NCBI GenBank assembly: GCA_030123625.1
Contig: CP126121.1
Span: forward strand, 3,512,179 to 3,576,178
Length of the DNA stretch: 64,000 nucleotides
Direction: 5' to 3'
Origin: Nitrospira sp.
GTDB lineage: Bacteria > Nitrospirota > Nitrospiria > Nitrospirales > Nitrospiraceae
Positions 17,849 to 26,800 of the stretch are shown one piece after another. A model generated the notes under the pieces. That model was not told where the DNA came from. It made no database searches and worked only from the letters and a program-made list of their open reading frames with translations. A program made the translations under genes and the position numbers. Positions within the stretch are counted from its first letter, which is position 1, and each line of letters starts with the position of its first letter.

Positions 17849-20800
17849 GTGTTTGTTACACAACCATTAAATGAACTTGCCAAGTTGGCCCTTATTGCCA
17901 GCGATGCCGCATATTTTACTTCAAGTACTATCGTTCCTCTTGGCGGTGCTCTGGCACCACTTCGAGACACTCCGACCTATGACATCCTTCCGCTTTACGA
18001 AATAGCGCCAGGTTTCGTGAAAGATTCAAATGATGCTCAATCTGTAAATGTCTCCAATGGGTTCAAGTTCACCGCCTATCGAAATTCATCAACAAACGAA
18101 GTCATTATCGCGTTTGGGGGAAGTGACGGAATTGATCCTGTCGATTGGACCAGCAATACGCAATTAGGATGGAACCAGTGGGAAGATAGCCGGGAACTTG
18201 TCTTCACATATCTCCGGCAGTTCGATTCGGATACAAAAATCCATTTCACCGGTCAAAGTCTCGGTGGAGCATTGGCGCAGTATGCGGCCTACGAATGGGT
18301 GAAAAAGCAGTCTACCGTGGGCGATCAGGATTTCAACGCGGATTTCGATAAGACAAATATTTCACTTACTACGTTCAATGGACTCGGCGGATTGAAAGGG
18401 CTGACCGATCATGTCAGCTATGACCCTACAGTGCTGCAAGGCCTTGGCCTCTCCGGCCACTTCTATGTCACCAATGACATGGTCTCCCGTTTCGGAGACG
18501 GCCACGTAGGCGGTGATACTTTCTTGCTCGATTTCAGGTCTGACAGGACCAATGATCTTGGTTATCAGTATGCCTATGGGTTGGTCGATGCTCATCGCAT
18601 TGAAACCGGTTTTTACGCCAATCTGCGACCCGGGGCGCTGCTGGAGTTTCAAGTATCACCGGGTGCCAGCCCGATTGCGTATCTCAATGTGGATTCAGTA
18701 CAAGAGTACGCCGCCTTGCTTGGCAACCTCCTCAACAATAAGGACCTTGGACTCGTTGAATCTCGATTCCGGCTTGTCGCGGCCGTCACGGCGGGGTTGA
18801 CCATCGGCTCTCCAAATAGTGTGAATACTTTAACTCAGGCGCTGCTAACCAGTCTTCATGATTCCGGCGACCTTAGTGATAGTTGGTTCCAGAAATTTGG
18901 AGGAGTCAACTGGGGCGCAATCTTCATCCCCACCCGGCCTGTGACGGGAGCTATTTCCATTCTCAGCACACTAGGCGCTGTGTTCACGGATGCGGTGCAA
19001 GGGGCGGCGAGCGGTGTTTCCACCATCTTCCAAGCGATCGGTGAATATGTCAGTGCGGGGTCACGACCGGATGTTACAGTCCCACCACCAGCATCACTAG
19101 ATGCGTCTTCACGATCTCTTCAACTCCAGTTTGAGATCTTGATGGCAAGCATAGGAGGTACCCCGCATCTTGCAGAACTCACTGCGAGTCTCCCTTCTGG
19201 ACTTGATCCTGAAGTCCTGGCCGCAGAGATGTTGAATGGAGGTGCGGATTGGCTATCGAGCACGTTGGCCTTTATGCGGGACCATGCCAATTCAACAGGG
19301 CACACTCCAACACAGCTGGCGGAAACGACTACAGAGCTTGTGACCGCGCTGAATCATCGGATCGATGCACTGCAAGAGGTGTCACCGGAAGAAAAAAACC
19401 AACTTGTCGCCCAATTGAATGCCTTTACACAAGAGACAGCCTCGGGTTTCGCCAATGCCCTCCCGGATTTTACTCAGAAGATAGCCGATGTGGCATTCAA
19501 TCTTGGCAAGACTATCAGCGACTTTGCCGACGTTCAGTTGATCGACCAGGCCTATGCCGCTGAGTTGAATGATCCGCGCCTGTCTTCTTCCGCGCGAGCC
19601 GCAATTGAAGACGCGCGAGAGACCTTTCAGCAGGCAGCTCAGACAGTGGTGATTCAAAAAGGCATAGGGCCCAATCCATTTCATGCGCCTGACTATGTGC
19701 CCGGTGGGGCGTCGAATGCCACGGTGGAAGAACGGCTGGGCGAGGTGTTCCGGCTCTCATTGCCGTTTGCGGCTGGAACCGGCGGGCAACGCGTCTCGCT
19801 TCAGCTTCAAGGTTCACAGGCAAATCACCTGAGTGTCTCGACCAGCAACGGCGTCCAGACGCTCGGTGCCAATGGTGCTTTCGAGCTGACTGTTGCGGAA
19901 GGGGATGATCAACTCTACTTTTCACTGATTGCCAACGACGAAGTCTCTGATGACTCAACAGTGGCGTTGTCTGCCATGCTGGTGGATGCGGATGGCCACG
20001 CCACCCATACCTCGCAGATTGAAAGCACCATCAGTGTGAAGGCATTTGTGGGGACTGGAAATGATGGTTATGAACCATGGGTTGAAGATTATTCTGATGT
20101 CACTGATCCGACCGCAAGTCTTCTGCTGGGAGTGGGAGGCTTCTACCACCAGACGCTTCGAGGGGGAGCTGGGCCGGATAGCCTGAATCTCTCGGCAGGG
20201 TATGGTGATGACACGCTCTATGGCAATGGTGGCGATGATTGGATTTTAGGTGGGTATAGCCATGATCGCCTGTACGGTGGAGATGGCAATGATCGGCTTC
20301 TGGCGGATCCGTACGACTATCATCCTGATCCCGTCGCACATCCGAAGGATTTGCCACCGCCTACGTTGGACGGGAAAGATTATGTCGATGGCGGGGAGGG
20401 AAACGATCGCATCGGCGGCGGAGGAAATGATGATCGGTTGATTGGTGGAGCTGGGGACGATGAGATGTGGGGTGACACGCTGACTCGCGGAACATCCATC
20501 GATAATCCTGATGGGAGTCAAACCTTTGTGTCGCTGACCGGTGTATTGGTTCCAGGCGACGATGTGTTGGAGGGAGGAGACGGTAATGATTATCTCAGCG
20601 GTGATGGGGGAGACGATTTTCTCGATGGCGGACAGGGGAACGATCTGCTGATCGGCGATACGCAACAGGGGGTGGGGTTGCTGACGCCTATGGCTCCTGG
20701 GGATGACTATCTCGTAGGCGGCGATGGCAATGACGAGCTCCAAGGGAATGCCGGACACGATGTGTTGCTGGGGGGGACCGGGAATGACCGTTTGTTTGGT

Positions 20801-23800
20801 GACGACACCGCTGTAGATCCTTCGCAGGAAGGTGATGATTGGCTCGAAGGAGGAGACGGCAACGATTTCCTTACAGCACTAGGTGGAGACGATACGTTAG
20901 TTGGTGATGATGGTGAGGACACTCTGCTCGCCGGCGCTGGCGATGATACGCTGCTTGGCGGGGAAGGTGATGACATAGGATTCGGTGGCGAGGGTAACGA
21001 TGACATCAGTGCCGGAGCAGGAGCCGATCAATTCAATGGAGAAGCCGGCAATGACGTGATGTTCGGCGATGCGGGAGATGATCTCCTCATCGGAGGTGAC
21101 GGTCTGGATCAACTCGACGGAGGTGCTGATAACGATCTTCTGATAGGTGGCGCGGACGACGATACGCTGTTCGGCCGTGATGGAAACGATGAACTCCAAG
21201 GAAACGAAGGAAACGATTTGCTCGTGGGTGATGCGGGCGATGACCGAATCTTTGGACAAGAAGGCAACGATGAACTGTTCGGTAGGGAAGGTGATGATGC
21301 GTTGCGTGGAGATGCGGGCGATGATTTGATCGATGGCGGTGGCGGGGACGATATTCTTGTCGGGGATGCGGATGGACAGATCGGAGGAAGCGGAGGAAAC
21401 GATACTCTTGCTGGGGGTAGTGGAAACGATACGCTGGTAGGAGGCGGTGGGCAAGATACGTATCTCTATGAGCTAGGAGATGGGTTCGACATCATTGTCG
21501 AAGGTGTCGGTGAAGAAAATCGACTCGTCTTCGGAGCAGGGATTAACGCGAACACCATCGTGGCTGCAGTGGGACCGAACGACTCCCTCGTGCTTCGCAC
21601 GGGGAACGGAGACAATGCAGTTCAGATCCAAAGCTTTGGATTGAGTAACCTGAATGGGTCTCATCCCATCGACACATTCGAGTTTTCCGATGGCGCCGTC
21701 CTTACCTATGAGCAGCTTGCCCAAACCGGCTTGGCGGTCTCCGGAGGGTTGGGCAATGACCAGCTCAGCGGCACCACACAAGGAGAACGAATTTTTGGCG
21801 GAGGTGGGAACGATTCCATCAACGCTGGGGCGGGTAATGATGTCCTGTTTGGTGGCGCTGGCGATGATTCACTCGTTGGTGGGTCAGGGCAGGATACCTA
21901 TATGTTCTCGTTGGGCGGGGGGATCGACCAGATTCAGGATGCGCCGGGAGAGAGCAACCGGTTAGTCTTCGGCTCAGGGATTTCGCAAACCAATCTGAGC
22001 CTCGGCTTCAAGCAAGTCACGATTCCAGGTGAAGGGGGAGAAGAGGATCCCGGCACCGTTCTGAATTACCTCGTCGTGCGCACCGGGGCGACCGGCGATG
22101 AGATTGAAATTGGGGGATTCGATCCATCCAATCAATCGGCACCCGTCGGAATTGATCAGTTCGTGTTTGCGGACGGGACTGTGTTGACGTCTTCTCAGTT
22201 GCTCGCTCTGGGGTTGGAATTAGTAGGAACAGTCGGGTTCGACGCACTAGATGGTCAAGAAATTTATCGGACGATTCGAGGGCTCGCCGGGAACGATGTT
22301 CTGATCGGTGGAGCGATTGACAATGTCCTTGCAGGTGATGAGGGACGTGATGTGCTTCTCGGCCACGGAGGAATCGATCAACTGTCCGGCGGAATAGGCG
22401 ATGACGTCCTGCGGGGTGGCGACGATAACGATGTGCTGAACGGCGGGACGGGGAATGATTCGCTCGAAGGAGAGGCAGGCGATGACGTACTAGTCGGAGG
22501 CACTGGGGACGATCAATTGCTCGGCGGGGACGGGAGCGATCTTTACCGGTTCAATATAGGGGATGGGCTTGATTCTCTGTTTGATTCCGGTCCCGGCACT
22601 GATACTGATACGGTCCAGTTCGGGAGCGGCATCACGTCCAATTCTATCTCACTCTCCTCGCAGTTTGGACAGATCGTGATTAAAGTGGGAGCCGGTTCAG
22701 AAGGAATTCAGTCGGGCTCGGTCTTCGATGTGTTTGGCTCCCAAACCATCGAGCAGTTTCAATTTGAGGATGGGACCTCTCTCACTTACGCGGAGCTCGT
22801 TGCGCGTGGATTGACGATCGAAGGAACGGCGTTGGACGATATTCTCACCGGAACGAACCTCGCTGATCGATTGCAGGGTGGGCAAGGCAATGACTGGCTC
22901 GAAGGTGGAGAAAGCGACGATTCCTATTTCTTCAATGTGGGCGATGGTATCGACACGATTATTGATAGCGCATTAGTTGGCGCGGGCAACGAGGTCGTGT
23001 TCGGAACAGGCATCACGTCAACTGACCTCCGTCTCGATCTTGCTTCCGATCAATCCGATTCCAAGCAGAGCGATTTGCTGATTCGTATCGGCACGGACGG
23101 CGATGCGATTCAGTTTGATACGTTCGATCGCGACAATGCATTGGGCCCCCGCACAGTGGAGTCGTTCCGCTTTAGCGACGGAAGTGCTTTGACGTATGAA
23201 CAATTGCTCGCTAAAGGATTCGATTTAACGGGAACAGACAACGATGACCAAATCATCGGCACAAGTACGGTGGATCGGATTATTAGCGGCGACGGAGCCG
23301 ACGTGCTTCGGAGCGGACTGGGCAATGACACACTCGATGGGGGGATGGGTGCTGACCGGTTGATCGGCGGGCAGGGCGACGACACGTATCTCTTCGGCTC
23401 AGGGGCCGGTCAAGACACGATTGTAGAATTTCAGGGCGGCCTGGATGCGATTCGCATGGTACCCGGTGTGGCTCCCTCAGATGTTGCCGTTGCCCGGAGC
23501 AATAATGACCTTGTCCTGAGCCTCAGTGGTGGTGCTGATCGGTTGACCGTGTCCCTCTACTTCCTCGCCCCTCCGCTTCAGATTGAACTGGTGCAATTTG
23601 CCGACGGAACGGTTTGGAATCAGGCCTTCATTGAGAATCTCACAAAGCCGGTCATAACCGGGACGGAGGGACCGGATTCCCTCATTGGCACGAGTGGTGC
23701 CAATCGTTTGGTTGGTCTCGCCGGCGACGATCAACTGACCGGGTTGGCCGGAAACGATTTACTTGATGGGGGGACCGGGGCCGATGAACTCACGGGCGGG

Positions 23801-26800
23801 TTTGGTAATGACGAATATATCGTGGATGATTCAGGAGATGCGGTTACGGAACTAACGGATGAGGGAATCGATACGGTCCAGAGCAGTGTCACACGTACAC
23901 TGGAAGCCGATGTCGAGAATCTTACATTGACGGGGAGTGCGGCGATTAATGGCACCGGCAATGCACTCGACAATGTGTTGATCGGCAATAGCGGCGCCAA
24001 CGTCCTAACAGGTAGAGCGGGGAACGATACTTATGTGGTCGGCGCAGACGATACGGTGGTTGAACTGACTGGAGGAGGCACGGACACAATACAGACCGGC
24101 GTCAGCGCAACGCTTGGAGCCAATGTGGAGAACCTAACGTTGACCAGCAGTGCTTCATTGATCGGAGTGGGAAATGAACTGGACAACGTGCTGAAAGCCG
24201 ATGGGTCGATCAGCGTGCTGGCCGGTGGTGATGGCAACGACACTTATATCATCGGACCGAACGGTGATGACGACATCCTTATTGAAACCGCCACAGGCGG
24301 CATCGATACGGTGATCGTCGGCCACGACTATCGCCTGCCGGCGAACATCGAAAATTTAACTCTCCTTGATCCGCGAGCACCTGACTTCGCCAGTTTTTCT
24401 CTCATCCCGTATGGTTCCTCCGAACAATCCGTGGCGGGATATGGGAACGATTTGGCGAATACCCTGATCGGCGGCCGAGCGAATAATGTGCTGGACGGCG
24501 GACTCGGCGCCGACACGTTGATCGGTGGTGACGGCAATGACACCTATGTCGTGGACAATGTCGGCGACATTATCATTGAGAAGACAAATGAAGGCGTAGA
24601 TGGTGTGCGGAGCACGGTAAGCTACAATCTCAGCGCGAATGTCGAGAATCTCACCCTCATAGGCATAGCGCCGATCAATGGAACCGGTAACGCGCTGAAC
24701 AACGATGTGAGAGGCAACGACGCGTCCAACGTGCTCGATGGAGGGTCTGGAAATGACGCACTGTTTGGACTCGGTGGGTCCGACACCTATCTCTTCGGCC
24801 GGGGTTCCGGCCTTGATACGTTGTTCGACTCAGAGGCAGCCGGTGAAGTCGATACGATTCAGTTCGATTCGACGGTGACTGCAGAGGATGTCGAGGTCTA
24901 CCGCAATGGATTCAACCTCGAGCTGGCCATCAGCGGGACCACGGATGAGCTGACTCTCCTATCGTTTTTTGATTCGCCCGAATACGGCCAGAAGCAGGCT
25001 CGATTTTCCGATGGCACCGTATGGAGCAGTGCTGAGCTGAATGCACGGGCGTTGATCGGTAACACCATCACAGGATCATCAGATAGTGAAGTTCTTTCAG
25101 GGGGCGCCGGTCATGATCTATTGACCGGATCAGCAGGCAACGACGTATTAATGGGAGGGGCTGGCAAGGACGTTCTGTACGGAGATCTCACGTTCCAACC
25201 GCTGTCTGGGCCGCAGGTCATTGGTGACGATACGCTGATAGGAGGGGGCGGTAACGACAATCTCATCGATTTCAGAGGAAATAATCTTTTTGATGGAGGG
25301 GCAGGAGACGATACGCTGAGTCTTGGGACAGGTGTCGATCGGGTTCTCTTCTATCGAGGATCCGGCGTTGATTATGTGACGCTCGACAATAACAGGAATG
25401 ATATCGATCTCATCGAGATGGCTGCCGAGATCACTCCCGCTGAGGTTGTGATGACATGGCGCTCTCCTTCCAGTGCCGACATTCTTATTTTGGACAGTGG
25501 GGATAGACTGACTGTGCAGCTTTCAACGGATTGGTTTGCGGTGGGACCGGAAACCACGCAAGCAATCGTGCGATTCGCCGATGGCACTCAGTGGAACTTG
25601 GCTTGGTCAGCTTCGAACGTCGGTATTCCCATGGCTACTTCATCCAATGATGTGCTTGAAGCGTCTTTCCCAGCCTCTCTAGTCGGGTTGGATGGAGACG
25701 ATATCTATCTGTTGGGGAGCTCGGGCGTCCCCGGAAATTATGCGGTAGTCGAGGCTCCGGGTGAAGGGATCGATACCGTCCAGAGTCTCTTCGATTATGT
25801 GTTGGATTCTGATGTGGAAAATCTCATTCTTGCGGAGAGTCGCAGCTCAGTACTGCGAAACCCAGAGCGCGGGATCGGTAATGGACTGGACAATCTCATC
25901 ATTGGAAATAGCGGTGACAATATTCTTGACGGCGGCGCTGGCAATGATGTGTTGGTTGGAGGATTCTTCAGGTCTGCCGAGGAATTTGTCGTGTTCGAAA
26001 CGGGGAGCGATATTCTTATTGGCGGAGAGGGTGATGATGTGCTGATGGCCGATGGAGGGAATATTGTCTTCCCAGTGGATGGTTCAGATAGTGAATGGCT
26101 GTTTCTCGGTGGAGGGTCAGAGTTCCGAAGCAACGTGCCGCGCTTAGCCGACGATCTTTTGATCGGAGGGGTCGGCAACGACACCTACATCGTCCATAGT
26201 CAAGAGCAAACGGTGGCTGAGTCGGAGAACGAAGGAACCGACACAGTGAAGAGTACGGTGTCCTATATACTGGGAGCGTATCTCGAAAATTTGGAGCTCA
26301 TTTCACCGCCGGCGATTTTCGACGAGGAGGATCATCTCATCCCTCCGCCACCACTCAATGGAACGGGTAACGAGCTGGACAATGTCTTGATCGGCTCCGA
26401 AGATGCCAATGTCCTATCCGGCCTTACCGGTCGCGATACTCTCGTCGGTCGGCTCGGTAGCGACCGGCTCCTGGGCGGCGCCGGCTATGATACGTATCTT
26501 TTCAATCTCGGCGACGGCATCGATGCGATCGAGGATGTCGCAACTGCCGGCGAGGGGAATCGAATCCAATTCGGCGCAGGGATTGGCCGGAATGACCTCA
26601 CAGTGATGCATGATGAAATCGCTCGAACGCTCACCATTCAAGTCGGCACGAGCGGGACGGACCGGCTGGTACTGAACAATTTCGATCTCACAGGAGCAGA
26701 CGGTTCGCTGGTGGTGGAAACCTTGGCCTTTGCCGATGGCAGCACGGCGAGTATCACTAGTTTCTTCGGACCGACCATCACCGAAGGGAACGACACGATC

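Noticed and set aside
20200-21450. Regularly spaced repeats that might be taken for a CRISPR array
   Set aside because: The repeats are 27-bp protein-coding RTX units within an open frame, degenerate and without unique spacers.
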